The notes beneath the pieces were generated by a model. It made no database searches. It was not told the DNA's origin and worked only from the letters and a program-made list of their open reading frames with translations. From Pseudomonas baltica (GTDB lineage Bacteria; Pseudomonadota; Gammaproteobacteria; Pseudomonadales; Pseudomonadaceae): a stretch of DNA of 64,000 bases. The position numbers and the translations under genes were made by a program. Numbering within the stretch: position 1 is the first letter of the stretch; every line of letters begins with the position of its first letter. Positions 9,737-18,312 of the stretch are shown in pieces. Where the stretch lies: NCBI RefSeq assembly GCF_031880315.1, contig NZ_CP134771.1, positions 2,232,001-2,296,000 of the forward strand. Direction: 5' to 3'.

Positions 9737-10552
9737 TCAGGATTTTTTCGACTGCTGATACAGCGGCATCACCTTGGGGATCGCCGCTTGCAGCGAACTG
9801 ATGCGGTTGGCCGACGCCGGGTGGGTGCTCATGAACTCCGGTGGTGCCGAGCCATTGGCGGCGGCGCCCATCTTGTTCCACAAGGTGATCGCCGCGTTCG
9901 GGTCATAACCGGCCCGCGCCGACAGTTCAAGGCCGATGAGGTCCGCTTCGTTTTCATTGCTGCGGCTGTTGGGCAAGGTGAGGCTGTACTGCACCACCGT
10001 ATCGGCCAACTGCAGACTGTTCTCGCCCAGCCCCAGCAGCGCACCTGCTCCCTGACGCGCCATCTGCACGCCATAGGCCTTGGACATGGCTTCGCGGCCA
10101 TGCTCGCGCAGGGCGTGGGCGATTTCATGACCCATTACCGCCGCCAGCTCGTCATCGGTGAGTTTGAGCTGATCGATCAGGCCGCTATAAACGATGATCT
10201 TGCCGCCGGGCCCGCAATTGGCATTGAGCTCGTCACTTTTGATGACGTTGACCTCCCACTGCCATTGGGCTGCATCGGCACGCAATTTGGGCGCCTGGGC
10301 GATCAAGCGATCGGCGATCGCCTGCACGCGCTTGGCATCGGCGGTGTCCTTTTCGAGCACGCCTTTGCTGCTCGCCTCACCGACTGTCTCCTTGTAGGAC
10401 TGGGCGTACATCTGGTTGACCTGATCGGTCGACAACATGCTGAACATGTACTGTTTGCGCTCAACACCTACGGCGTCGCCATGGGTGGTGTTGACCGCCT
10501 GGCAGCCCGCCAGGGCAATGGTGGCCGACAATGTAACTAAAACCTTACGCAT
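9737..10552 (-). CDS. M48-family metalloprotease, lipoprotein
   Basis: 271-residue zinc metallopeptidase related to LoiP/BepA-type proteins. I start it at the ATG at 10552, because this gives a clean lipoprotein signal, MRKVLVTLSATIALAGC with Cys17 as lipid anchor; the longer open frame upstream lacks sense. The zinc motif is GHEIAHALREHG (about 139-150), with the third ligand probably in NENEADLIGLELSARAGYD. It probably acts at the outer membrane inner face on misfolded envelope proteins. It is convergent with rsmC. Confidence 0.88.
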   Translation of the reverse strand: MRKVLVTLSATIALAGCQAVNTTHGDAVGVERKQYMFSMLSTDQVNQMYAQSYKETVGEASSKGVLEKDTADAKRVQAIADRLIAQAPKLRADAAQWQWEVNVIKSDELNANCGPGGKIIVYSGLIDQLKLTDDELAAVMGHEIAHALREHGREAMSKAYGVQMARQGAGALLGLGENSLQLADTVVQYSLTLPNSRSNENEADLIGLELSARAGYDPNAAITLWNKMGAAANGSAPPEFMSTHPASANRISSLQAAIPKVMPLYQQSKKS

Positions 10553-10688
10553 GACGCTCTCCCTGAAAAATGACCGATAGCCTAGGACGGCCGGGCCTTG
10601 GATGCCAGTTTTCAGATAGAAAATCAACAGTAGGTGTCAGATCCGATACATGCGTGGATGATCGGCACACATGCCAGAACTGCGCGCA

Positions 10689-11309
10689 TCACGCCGGCGT
10701 CAGACACTCCGGCGCATTGAGCTTGGGATCGTTGATCAGATTGGCCAGCGGCCGTTCACGCAACGGCTGCTGCGGGCTGGCCAGCAGCGAATGGAGCACG
10801 GCCACGGGCGTTGCGGGGTCGAGCCAGGCGGCTTGCCCCGCCGCATCGAGCAGCAAGGGCCGACGCTGGCTGGCGGCCGCTTGAGTGACCACCGCCGTAC
10901 TCAGCCAGGTATGCCCTTCAACCGGATAAGCCTCCCATACCGCTGCGAAAAACAGCGACGAGCCCTCCCCCGGCGTCAGCCAGAACGGCTGCTTGCGCAG
11001 CGTACCGCGCCATTCATAAAAACCGTTGGCCGGGATCAGGCAGCGGCGCAAGCGAAAGGCGTCGCGAAACATCGGCTGCTCGGCCAGGGTTTCGGCGCGG
11101 GCGTGGGCCGGCGTGCGCGACAGATCGGTCAGCCATGGCGGGGTCAGGCCCCAACGCGCTCTAACCAATTCGCGCCCTTCACCGGCAACACGCTGGATCA
11201 ACACGTTGTCGCCGGGTGAAATATTCCACTGCGCCTGCTGGTCGGCGGGGAACCCCGGCAGCGCGGCGAACGACGGCGACCAGCGGAAAAGGGCAAAACG
11301 TCCACACAT
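10689..11309 (-). CDS. SRAP-domain protein (YedK/HMCES family)
   Basis: 206-residue SOS response-associated peptidase-type protein. The start at 11309 gives MCGRF, so after Met removal Cys2 is N-terminal, the residue that forms the thiazolidine crosslink to abasic sites in single-stranded DNA. Other family blocks are present: NISPGDNVLI, RWGLTPPW, ARAETLAEQP and CLIPANGFYEW with the conserved Glu. In the place where YedK has IHDRRPLVL this protein reads ASQRRPLLL, so the catalytic His seems to be replaced by Ser. The protein would be expected to shield abasic sites, perhaps with altered crosslink reversal. Confidence 0.88.
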   Translation of the reverse strand: MCGRFALFRWSPSFAALPGFPADQQAQWNISPGDNVLIQRVAGEGRELVRARWGLTPPWLTDLSRTPAHARAETLAEQPMFRDAFRLRRCLIPANGFYEWRGTLRKQPFWLTPGEGSSLFFAAVWEAYPVEGHTWLSTAVVTQAAASQRRPLLLDAAGQAAWLDPATPVAVLHSLLASPQQPLRERPLANLINDPKLNAPECLTPA

Positions 11310-11355
11310 GGCTAAACACAACTCTCGGCAAAGGGTGCCATCGACACCGGCAAGC

Positions 11356-11616
11356 TCAACACAGCAGCTCGCCCGCGTAGTTCTCGGGCTCATCGCCCAG
11401 GACCGGCAGGGCACTAGTGTACTCGGCGATGAGCCGGCGTGCGTACTCGGCCTGGTCATTGTCGACCGTCATGCCCAGCAAGCCCATAGCGGGCAGCTCG
11501 CCCATGCCGCCCAGCAGATCACGCCCGGCCAGGTGCGCGTTGATGCCCTCGCTGGCAAGCATCGACAGGAGCATCTCGGCTTCCATCAGGTTGGCCGGCT
11601 CGTAGATGCGCTGCAT
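11356..11616 (-). CDS. DUF2007 domain protein (putative signal-transducing small protein)
   Basis: 86-residue cytosolic protein starting MQRIYEPANLMEAEMLLSML at 11616. The pattern of an N-terminal ligand-like beta-alpha segment, EGINAHLAGRDLLGGMGELP, and a late TVDNDQAEYARRLIAEY is that of DUF2007 (PII-like small domain). Function is unknown. Its ATG overlaps the TGA of the upstream zinc-ribbon gene by one base, so the two are translationally coupled. Confidence 0.8.
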   Translation of the reverse strand: MQRIYEPANLMEAEMLLSMLASEGINAHLAGRDLLGGMGELPAMGLLGMTVDNDQAEYARRLIAEYTSALPVLGDEPENYAGELLC

Positions 11617-11798
11617 CACTCGTTCTCGCTGTAGACGTCGAGTTGCCATTCCTGGCCATCGGTCTGCAGGACAAAACTGATCGGCCGGCAGCACACCGGG
11701 CAATCCTCGATGTACTGCTGGTCGCCACCGGAAAGGTCCAGTACCGCCTCGGCCGGCTCGCCGCAATACGGGCAATCATAGGGTTCGGTTTCGAGCAT
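11616..11798 (-). CDS. CPXCG-motif zinc-ribbon-like protein
   Basis: 60-residue protein with two cysteine pairs, CPYCG (about 9-13) and CPVCC (about 33-37), the pattern of the CPXCG cysteine-rich family, probably binding one zinc ion. It is acidic at the C-terminus (QEWQLDVYSENE). The stop overlaps the start of the DUF2007 gene by one base. Its role is unknown; the fixed pairing suggests a joint function. Confidence 0.82.
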   Translation of the reverse strand: MLETEPYDCPYCGEPAEAVLDLSGGDQQYIEDCPVCCRPISFVLQTDGQEWQLDVYSENE

Positions 11799-11823
11799 CA
11801 GGGCCTCGTTGATCAGTTATGCG

Positions 11824-11829
11824 TATAAT
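11824..11829 (+). promoter_or_regulatory. Candidate -10 box for the acyltransferase gene
   Basis: A perfect TATAAT lies about 95 bp before the acyltransferase start, in the 126-bp gap between divergent genes. I see no good -35 at 16-18 bp, so this is only a candidate. Confidence 0.35.
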
Positions 11830-11924
11830 CGGCGGTCTGCTGCAGGGTCAGTCGTGCCGCCGAGAGCGTATCGCCCGGTGTTCGAGCCCTGCCTAATTAC
11901 ATTAGCCGTTTCCAACAAGAGAGC

Positions 11925-13091
11925 ATGATGGGCGAATTCGATGCCATCCGACCGTACGACGATAGCGAAGTCGCAGCTGTTCTGAAGCGTCTGCTCAGTG
12001 ACCAGGCGTTTCTCGATATCCTCGTTCATTTCCGCTTCCCCAAATTTGCCGGTGCCCTGGGTTGGTTGCTCAAGCCCATGATCGCCAAGAAGCTGCGCCG
12101 TGAGTTCGCCGGCATCGACAGTGTCGCTACCTTGCAGGACAAGGTCGAGTTCTACGTCGACCACACCATCGATCGCGCCACAGACGGTGTGACTTATACC
12201 GGCGTCGAGCAGTTCAAGTCCGGTAGCGCCTATCTGTTTTTCGCCAACCACCGCGACATCGTCATGGACCCGGCCTTCGTCAACTATGCCGTATACCACG
12301 CCGGCTTGCCGACCCCGCGTATCGCGATTGGCGACAACCTCCTGCAAAAGCCTTTCGTCAGCGATCTGATGCGCCTGAACAAGAGCTTCATCGTGCACCG
12401 CTCGATCATCGGCCGACGCGAAAAACTCGCGGCTTACCAGCTGCTGTCGGCGTACATCAATCACTCGATCCGCAGCGATATCGCCTCGATCTGGATCGCC
12501 CAGGCCGAAGGCCGCGCCAAGGACGGTGACGACCGTACCGAGTCGGCGATCCTGAAGATGTTCCACATGAGCCGCAAGGACGAGCCGTTCGGTGAAGTCA
12601 TTCAGTCGCTCAACCTGACCCCGGTGTCGATCAGCTACGAATACGACCCCTGCGATCAGGCCAAGGCGCGCGAGCTGTATATCCGGGCCACCACCGGCAG
12701 CTATACCAAGGCGCCGGGCGAGGATGACGTCAGCATCGCCCTGGGCATCACCGGCTACAAAGGCCGCGTGCATGTGAACTTCGCCGCGCCGATCAGTGAG
12801 TCGTTCGAGGACACCAAGTTGTTGGCCATCGAGATCGATCGCCAGATCCTGGGCGGGTACCGATTGTTCCCGGTGCATTACCTGGCCTACGCGCAGTGGG
12901 CCGAAGCCGACCCGGCGCTGCAGGTGCCTGCCGCCAGCACGCTGTTCCCCGCCGATGAACTGGAGCGCGCCAAAGCCGAATGGCAGCGCCGTCTGGATGC
13001 CTGCCCGGTTGAGCAGCGGCCCTACCTGGTGCTGCAATACGCCACGCCGGTGCGCAATCAGTATCGGGTCAAGGCGGGTATTCCCCTTTGA
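11925..13091 (+). CDS. 1-acyl-glycerol-3-phosphate acyltransferase-like protein
   Basis: 388-residue protein of the PlsC-like acyltransferase superfamily, transferring an acyl group to a lipid acceptor at the inner membrane face. The catalytic block is FFANHRDIVMDPAF (about 105-118), with His and Asp in an NHRDxxxD arrangement slightly different from the classic HX4D. A second block, IGDNLLQKPFVSDLMRLNKS, and IWIAQAEGRAKDGDDRTE follow. It is much longer than ordinary PlsC (about 250), as in a Pseudomonas subfamily of unclear substrate. Start is MMGEF at 11925; 11928 is an alternative. Confidence 0.8.
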   Translation: MMGEFDAIRPYDDSEVAAVLKRLLSDQAFLDILVHFRFPKFAGALGWLLKPMIAKKLRREFAGIDSVATLQDKVEFYVDHTIDRATDGVTYTGVEQFKSGSAYLFFANHRDIVMDPAFVNYAVYHAGLPTPRIAIGDNLLQKPFVSDLMRLNKSFIVHRSIIGRREKLAAYQLLSAYINHSIRSDIASIWIAQAEGRAKDGDDRTESAILKMFHMSRKDEPFGEVIQSLNLTPVSISYEYDPCDQAKARELYIRATTGSYTKAPGEDDVSIALGITGYKGRVHVNFAAPISESFEDTKLLAIEIDRQILGGYRLFPVHYLAYAQWAEADPALQVPAASTLFPADELERAKAEWQRRLDACPVEQRPYLVLQYATPVRNQYRVKAGIPL

Positions 13092-13109
13092 TTCGAGGGT
13101 AACCTCACG

Positions 13110-13181
13110 GGCCTCTTCGCGAGCAAGCTTTGCTCCCACATATGTACACCTGTGGGAGCAAAGCTTGCTCGCGAAGAGGCC
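13110..13181. repeat. REP palindrome pair, copy 3 (perfect 31-bp arms)
   Basis: The left arm 13110-13140 and right arm 13151-13181 are exact inverted copies over 31 bp with a 10-bp centre. This is the cleanest of the five copies. It follows the acyltransferase stop and could fold into a strong hairpin in mRNA. Confidence 0.88.
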
Positions 13182-13294
13182 AGCAGTATCACAACAAAAT
13201 ATCACCGCGCCGCTAAATCCCCCTGTCACACGCTCGTCATTCAAACAAGCCATGCTGCTGCACCGAATCGAACCGGATTGCCACGGAGCTTGTC

Positions 13295-13501
13295 ATGCTG
13301 CACGCCCAGAACCAGGATCGTCTCTACCTGATCGCCCCCAGTGACGAGCAGGAAGCGTTGATCGATGCCCTCGCCTTCAACGTGCAAGACCGCAACTGGC
13401 TGGTCTATTGCGCCCTGGGCGGCCATCAGCACGAGCACTGGCCGGAGCTCGACGCGGGCACCGGCATCAGCATGCTGGACTTCTCCGTCGAGGCGGCCTG
13501 A
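13295..13501 (+). CDS. Small conserved hypothetical protein
   Basis: 68-residue acidic soluble protein starting MLHAQNQDRLYLIAPSDEQ, with a ribosome binding sequence (cggagcttgtc) before the ATG. No known domain. A 65-codon antisense frame exists, but the plus frame has better codon choice, a proper binding site, and a strong terminator after it. Function unknown. Confidence 0.65.
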   Translation: MLHAQNQDRLYLIAPSDEQEALIDALAFNVQDRNWLVYCALGGHQHEHWPELDAGTGISMLDFSVEAA

Positions 13502-13533
13502 GCCGTCGTACAGGCCGCTGCCCCAGGCATCAC

Positions 13534-13591
13534 GCGCCCACTAAAAAGCCCGCCCCATCGATGAGATGGCGGCGGGCTTTTTAGTGGGCGC
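13534..13591. terminator. Bidirectional intrinsic terminator
   Basis: Perfect 21-bp inverted arms (13534-13554 and 13571-13591) with GCCCGCC/GGCGGGC cores and an A5/T5 run on either side. It serves the small plus-strand gene and the minus-strand lipoprotein gene, whose stop starts at 13594. Confidence 0.9.
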
Positions 13592-14167
13592 TTACTGAGA
13601 CAGCTTCTGGCCGATGGTCGGGTCCTGGAACAGACGGGTCAGCGCGTCGCTCAACACATCGCCGACCAGCTTGGTGTTGGTCTCCTGATTCGGCGCCATG
13701 CCGAAACGCTGGTTCAGCGACGCGGCGTAACGGCCGCTGTAGCTGCCGCCCGAGTTGCGTACATCGGCGCGGAAATTGGCGCTGATGGTCGCTTCGGTCA
13801 CGTACATGCCTTCTTTGGGCGACTGGTACTTGAGATCCGTCAGGGTCACGGTCAACTGCGGGCCGCTGCTGCTCGGGGTGAACCCCAGCAAACGCACGGC
13901 GGCTTCGGTTTGCGCCTGCAGCTTGGGCACTATGTCGTTGGCGTTGACGGTCACGGCGCTGGTCTCAGGGTACAGGCCACCCCGAGTACCGAGGGTCGGC
14001 GAAGCACGGCCATCGACCACGCGCACCACCACTGGCTGGCCGTGGCCGACCGCCGCCAGTTGCGCGGTCACGCGAGGTTGCGGGCTGAGTTGCTGCGGGC
14101 TGTTGGCACAACCGGCCAGCGTCAGGGTGGTCACTGCGATCAAACCGAACAACAGGCGTTGCAACAT
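13592..14167 (-). CDS. YajG-family lipoprotein
   Basis: 191-residue lipoprotein. The start at 14167 gives MLQRLLFGLIAVTTLTLAGC with lipobox LAGC and Cys20 as anchor; a longer open frame upstream is unlikely. The mature part has the YajG pattern: VVVRVVDGRASPTLGTRGG, then a beta-rich domain with VTLTDLKYQSPKEGMYVTEA. It ends with LSDALTRLFQDPTIGQKL. It would sit in the outer membrane facing the periplasm. Role unknown. It stands alone and ends in a bidirectional terminator. Confidence 0.82.
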   Translation of the reverse strand: MLQRLLFGLIAVTTLTLAGCANSPQQLSPQPRVTAQLAAVGHGQPVVVRVVDGRASPTLGTRGGLYPETSAVTVNANDIVPKLQAQTEAAVRLLGFTPSSSGPQLTVTLTDLKYQSPKEGMYVTEATISANFRADVRNSGGSYSGRYAASLNQRFGMAPNQETNTKLVGDVLSDALTRLFQDPTIGQKLSQ

Positions 14168-14946
14168 GCTCAAGTCTCCAGGGTTAGGCACTAGCGGCGC
14201 AGTATAGCGGGCGCGACAGCCGCACGGTACAGCCTCGATTCCTAGACCCTCGTTACCGCTGGCCGTTCCCGTCATCGGGCTGTAACCCGCGCGTACCGTG
14301 GGTCTCGCCGGACCGTGATGTGGGCACGCAATAAAAGTCCATAAATCAGGACAAATGCGCGGCGTTCGCCGTTATAATCTTCCCCCGATTATAAGGACGT
14401 CTCCTGATCGGGCCTCGCAGCACCGCCAATGCTCAGCATTTGCCCCCTCGCACCGCCCACAGAGAGCCGCCCACAAGGGTCAAGCATTACAGTGTGCCTG
14501 CCTGTTCGGTACTCTTGTCTTGATCCCAGGGTTGCGCCACACGCTGCACGGCGAACCTTTTTTTGAGGTTCACGACTCCAAAAGAGCGTGAAAAACACGG
14601 GTTTTCACAACTTCACAAGAGTGTGGCGAGCAAAATGAACAATATTGCATCAGCAAATGCACCGTTACTCCGTCCATCGCGTCTGGGGCCCCAGTCGCAA
14701 GCACAGACCCAAATGAACCGACCAGGCAGCTCCTGTTCACAACAAGAGTGACGCATCGAGTGTTTCCGGCCGTCTCGACCAATGGTCGAATTGCCTGCCG
14801 CGCGCTGACGTGAGTTCATACTCACTCTGAACGGACAGCAGACGCCCGCTGACACTGCAAGGATTTTGCTACGAATCGGACATGGGCTGTCCAGAATCAG
14901 GATCCCATGTTGTCAATTTGGTGCTGAAGATTTTGGAGACGCGTTA
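14168..14946 (+). other. Long intergenic region upstream of mqo
   Basis: About 780 bp without a convincing gene. It holds a good -10 box (TATAAT at 14373-14378) with a weak -35 (AGGACA, 14348-14353), followed by ATTATAAGGACG. If used, it would give an mqo leader of about 560 nt. A 38-codon frame starting ATGAACAATATTGC at 14635 and ending at 14751 could be a leader peptide but has weak support. Other frames here look random. A long regulatory 5' leader for mqo is possible. Confidence 0.5.
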
Positions 14947-16461
14947 ATGGCGCAGAATGAAGCAGTCGATGCAGTACTGGTAGGCGCGGGCATCATGAGT
15001 GCCACCCTGGCCGTACTGCTCAAAGAGCTTGATCCGACCCTGCGACTGGAAGTCGTCGAGCTGATGGATTCGGGAGCCGCCGAGAGTTCCAACCCCTGGA
15101 ACAACGCCGGCACCGGCCACGCTGGCCTGTGCGAGCTGAACTACACGCCACAGGCTGCCGACGGTTCGATAGACATCAAGAAAGCCGTACACATCAACAC
15201 CCAGTTCGAGGTGTCCAAGCAGTTCTGGGCCTACCTCACGCAAAAGAGCACCTTCGGCTCGGCCAAGTCGTTCATCAGCCCCGTCCCCCACCTGAGCTAC
15301 GTCGAAGGCGACAAGGGCGTGGCCTATCTGAAAAAACGCTTCGAGGCGCTCAAGCCGCACCACGCCTTCGCCAGCATGGTGTACACCGAAGACAAAACGC
15401 TGATGAGCGAGTGGATGCCGTTGATGATGCCCGGCCGCCCGGCCGACCAGCACATCGCCGCGACCCGCGTCGAAAAAGGCACCGACGTCAACTTCGGCGC
15501 CCTGACCAACAAGCTGCTTGGCCATCTGGCCAGCGCCGCCGATGCCCAGGTCAAGTACTGCAAGCGCGTCACCGGCCTGCGCCGTAACGGCAGCGGCTGG
15601 ACCGTCGACATCAAGGATGTCAACAGCGGCAGTACCCGCCAGCTGGATGCGCGCTTTGTGTTCCTGGGGGCGGGCGGTGCGGCATTGCCGCTGCTGCAAG
15701 CCTCGGGCATCGAAGAAGGCAAAGGCTTCGGCGGCTTCCCGGTCAGCGGTCAGTGGCTGCGTTGCGACAACCCGGAAATCGTCAAGCAGCACCAGGCCAA
15801 GGTCTACAGCCAGGCCGCCGTGGGCTCGCCGCCCATGTCGGTGCCGCACCTGGACACCCGTGTGGTCGATGGCAAAAAATCGCTGCTGTTCGGGCCTTAC
15901 GCCGGCTTCACCACCAAGTTCCTCAAGCACGGTTCGCTCCTCGACCTGCCCAAGTCGGTACGCGCCGGCAACCTCGGCCCGATGCTGGCCGTGGCCCGTG
16001 ACAACATGGACCTGACCAAGTACCTGATCAGCGAAGTGATGCAGTCCATGGAGCAACGTCTGGAATCGCTGCGCCGCTTCTATCCGGGCGCGCGGGCTGA
16101 AGACTGGCGCCTGGAAGTGGCCGGCCAACGTGTGCAGATCATCAAGAAGGATGCCAAGAAAGGCGGCGTGCTGCAGTTCGGGACCGAGCTGGTGTCAGCG
16201 GCCGATGGCAGCCTGGCAGCGTTGCTGGGCGCCTCTCCGGGCGCGTCCGTCACGGTGTCGATCATGCTGGAGCTGATCGAGCGCTGCTTCCCCGAGCAGT
16301 ACAGGTCCGAAGCCTGGACAGCCAAGCTCAAGGAAATCTTCCCGGCGCGGGAAAAGGCCCTTGAAAGCGATGCCGAGCTGTACAACCGGGTCAGTGCGCA
16401 GAGTGATACGCGGTTGGAGCTGGTTCAGGCGACACCAGAGCCGATCGTTTCATCGCTCTGA
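14947..16461 (+). CDS. mqo: Malate:quinone oxidoreductase
   Basis: 504-residue FAD-dependent peripheral membrane enzyme oxidising malate to oxaloacetate and passing electrons to quinone in the TCA cycle. I start at the ATG at 14947, preceded by TTTTGGAGACGCG (GGAG 8 bases upstream); the open frame extends further but without sense. The FAD dinucleotide motif is [13 protein letters not shown] (about 10-22). [14 protein letters not shown] (about 41-54) and [15 protein letters not shown] are typical Mqo signatures. Pseudomonas uses Mqo as a main malate oxidising enzyme. Confidence 0.95.
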   Translation: MAQNEAVDAVLVGAGIMSATLAVLLKELDPTLRLEVVELMDSGAAESSNPWNNAGTGHAGLCELNYTPQAADGSIDIKKAVHINTQFEVSKQFWAYLTQKSTFGSAKSFISPVPHLSYVEGDKGVAYLKKRFEALKPHHAFASMVYTEDKTLMSEWMPLMMPGRPADQHIAATRVEKGTDVNFGALTNKLLGHLASAADAQVKYCKRVTGLRRNGSGWTVDIKDVNSGSTRQLDARFVFLGAGGAALPLLQASGIEEGKGFGGFPVSGQWLRCDNPEIVKQHQAKVYSQAAVGSPPMSVPHLDTRVVDGKKSLLFGPYAGFTTKFLKHGSLLDLPKSVRAGNLGPMLAVARDNMDLTKYLISEVMQSMEQRLESLRRFYPGARAEDWRLEVAGQRVQIIKKDAKKGGVLQFGTELVSAADGSLAALLGASPGASVTVSIMLELIERCFPEQYRSEAWTAKLKEIFPAREKALESDAELYNRVSAQSDTRLELVQATPEPIVSSL

Positions 16462-16491
16462 CGCTGTCCGACGCTGATGGGCTGGTCGTAC

Positions 16492-16569
16492 CGGCCCCTT
16501 CGCGGGCAAGCTCTGCTCTCACAGTGTCAAGCGCACACCTGTGGGGGCAAGGCCTGCCCGCGAAGAGGA
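16492..16569. repeat. REP palindrome pair, copy 4
   Basis: CGGCCCCTTCGCGGGCAAGC, then inverted GGCAAGGCCTGCCCGCGAAG, the second arm diverged. It lies between the convergent mqo and the PA4642-like gene. Confidence 0.75.
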
Positions 16570-16594
16570 TCGTGAGAGCGCCATCTGTGCTCGA

Positions 16595-16882
16595 TCAACC
16601 GCGGGCTTTTTCGATCAATTCAATATATTCCGGCGCGTTGCGCTGATCCTTGATCAGCTCGATGAAGGTCTGGCCGTGCTCGTCCTTGCCGTCAAGATCA
16701 AGGCCGGCTTCGCGGAAGAACACCAGAAAACGCTCGAAATCATCCACCCGCAAACCGCGGTATGCCTTGATCAGCTTGTGCAACGAAGGCGAAGTGGCAT
16801 CGACGGGTTCGAAATCCAGAAACAGCTTGATTTGCCCATCGCCAATCTCGTCACCGATCACTTGCTTCTTGTCTTTACGCAT
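16595..16882 (-). CDS. PA4642-family small conserved protein
   Basis: 95-residue acidic soluble protein starting MRKDKKQVIGDEIGDGQIKL at 16882. It matches a Pseudomonas-specific conserved protein found beside mqo and hpt. It has a helical pattern with LRVDDFERFLVFFREAGLDL and EHGQTFIELIKDQRNAPEYI. No known domain or catalytic motif. It is convergent with mqo, and followed upstream by a secreted-protein gene. Function unknown. Confidence 0.78.
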   Translation of the reverse strand: MRKDKKQVIGDEIGDGQIKLFLDFEPVDATSPSLHKLIKAYRGLRVDDFERFLVFFREAGLDLDGKDEHGQTFIELIKDQRNAPEYIELIEKARG

Positions 16883-16951
16883 TGCCGACTCCAACTTGCT
16901 GTCGCGGTCATTTCACGGGGCACGCAGTTTATACCTGCCCGCAGCCCACAC

Positions 16952-17425
16952 TCAACGCGCGCGTGGGCCGCCGATAGTATGCAGGTCGGCCCAGATGTGG
17001 CCGTTGGCGTACGTGAGGAACTGCACGTAGACCGTTTCATTGCGCAGCATGTCGATCAGGCTGCGGTACATCGACAACGGGTAGTTGAGGGTGAGGGTCT
17101 TGGTGTCGTCGTCGAACGCTGGTTTTTTCAGGCTTTTGCTTTCACCGTCGAAGGTGATCAGCACCTGATTGAGCGTCGCCGCCTTGGCCAGGGATTTGCC
17201 CTTCAGGCGCAGAAACAGCGGCGCCGTCACCGGGATCGGCTGCTGATTTGACAGCCGTTCGTTGCCCGCGACGATGGAATACTCAGTCACCTGCAACAAT
17301 TGCTGTTGCTCAGGCTCGCCTTCGCGCAGCGACTGGTCATCAGGGGGCAGGTACTGGGAGTGCAAAGGGGCGGCAGCCAGGGGCAGGCTGACGAGAACAG
17401 CGAGGGCGGCAACGGCAAGGCGCAT
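16952..17425 (-). CDS. Exported conserved hypothetical protein
   Basis: 157-residue protein with a signal peptide, MRLAVAALAVLVSLPLAAA, cleaved before PLHSQ. The mature part is beta-rich (LLQVTEYSIVAGNERLSNQQ, APLFLRLKGKSL) and ends with YVQFLTYANGHIWADLHTIG. The start at 17425 is preferred because it begins the signal peptide directly. No recognised domain. It lies between hpt and the PA4642-like gene on the same strand. Confidence 0.75.
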   Translation of the reverse strand: MRLAVAALAVLVSLPLAAAPLHSQYLPPDDQSLREGEPEQQQLLQVTEYSIVAGNERLSNQQPIPVTAPLFLRLKGKSLAKAATLNQVLITFDGESKSLKKPAFDDDTKTLTLNYPLSMYRSLIDMLRNETVYVQFLTYANGHIWADLHTIGGPRAR

Positions 17426-17591
17426 GGCAGGCTCCAGATCGGCAGGCCTGCACTTTAGCACGGTGAATTAGAGCCCGAAGGGCAAAGACCGCTCTAATGT
17501 GGGAGTGGGCTCTGCCCACGAAGCAGACACCGAGGTGCCTCGACATCCGCCTACCTGGCCGCAGCCAGTCCCACAGTGGCGCGTGAAACGC

Positions 17592-18149
17592 TTAGAGCCC
17601 CTTCACCGCGTAGATCCCGGCCGCGTTGCGCCAGTAACCCTTGTAATCCATGCCGTAACCGAAGATGAACCGATCGATGCAGGTCAGGCCGACGTAATCG
17701 GCCTTGAGATCCGGGCTGGCCTTGCGATCGTGCAGTTTGTCGATCAACACGGCGGTGTGCACCGCACGGGCGCCGGCATGCTTGCAGAAATCGATGATGG
17801 CGCTGAGGGTGTGCCCTTCGTCGAGGATGTCGTCGATGATCAGCACATCGCGGTCGATAAAGGAGATTTCCGGCTTGGCCTTCCAGAACAGATCGCCGCC
17901 GCGGGTCTCGTGGCGATAGCGGGTGGCGTGCAGGTACGAGGCTTCCAGCGGGAAATTCAGATGGGTCAGCAGCTTGCCGGCGAAGATCAACCCACCGTTC
18001 ATGACACAGAACACCACCGGGTTGGTGTCGGCCAGTTCGCTGCAGATATGTGCGCCGACACGGGCGATGGCCGCCTCGAGTTCAGCTTCGCTGTACAGGC
18101 AATCGGCCTCGCGCATGACTTGACGGATGTGCTCGAGATCAGCGGACAT
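17592..18149 (-). CDS. hpt: Hypoxanthine-guanine phosphoribosyltransferase
   Basis: 185-residue type I phosphoribosyltransferase salvaging hypoxanthine and guanine to IMP and GMP. The PRPP-binding loop is VLIIDDILDEGHTL (about 102-115). FCVMNGGLIFAG is the first loop, and the C-terminal FIFGYGMDYKGYWRN contacts the base. It starts MSADLEH at 18149 after a ribosome binding sequence (caggagagcgcc). It is divergent from upp-uraA, so purine and pyrimidine salvage share one intergenic region. Confidence 0.93.
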   Translation of the reverse strand: MSADLEHIRQVMREADCLYSEAELEAAIARVGAHICSELADTNPVVFCVMNGGLIFAGKLLTHLNFPLEASYLHATRYRHETRGGDLFWKAKPEISFIDRDVLIIDDILDEGHTLSAIIDFCKHAGARAVHTAVLIDKLHDRKASPDLKADYVGLTCIDRFIFGYGMDYKGYWRNAAGIYAVKGL

Positions 18150-18246
18150 GGCGCTCTCCTGGGGGGTGGCGGAATAAAAGCGGGCAAAGGTACGCACCCG
18201 CTTCGATCAGATCAAGCTTTTCTGGACTAACGTCCTATGTGCTCAC

Positions 18247-18275
18247 AGACACATTGTGTCTAATAGATTAATCTA
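18247..18275. promoter_or_regulatory. Two adjacent palindromes in the hpt/upp intergenic region
   Basis: AGACACA-T-TGTGTCT (18247-18261) is a perfect 7-bp dyad with a single central base. TAGATTAATCTA (18264-18275) is a perfect 12-bp palindrome just after it. Both lie 38-66 bp before the upp start, where a repressor or activator would sit. No regulator is known to me for this motif pair. Confidence 0.45.
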
Positions 18276-18312
18276 GCCCGCATTTTTCTGACCGATCAGG
18301 GAGTTTTTTCAC

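Noticed and set aside
14355..14591. 78-codon frame upstream of mqo
   Set aside because: Starts at a poor ATG without binding site; amino-acid content looks random.
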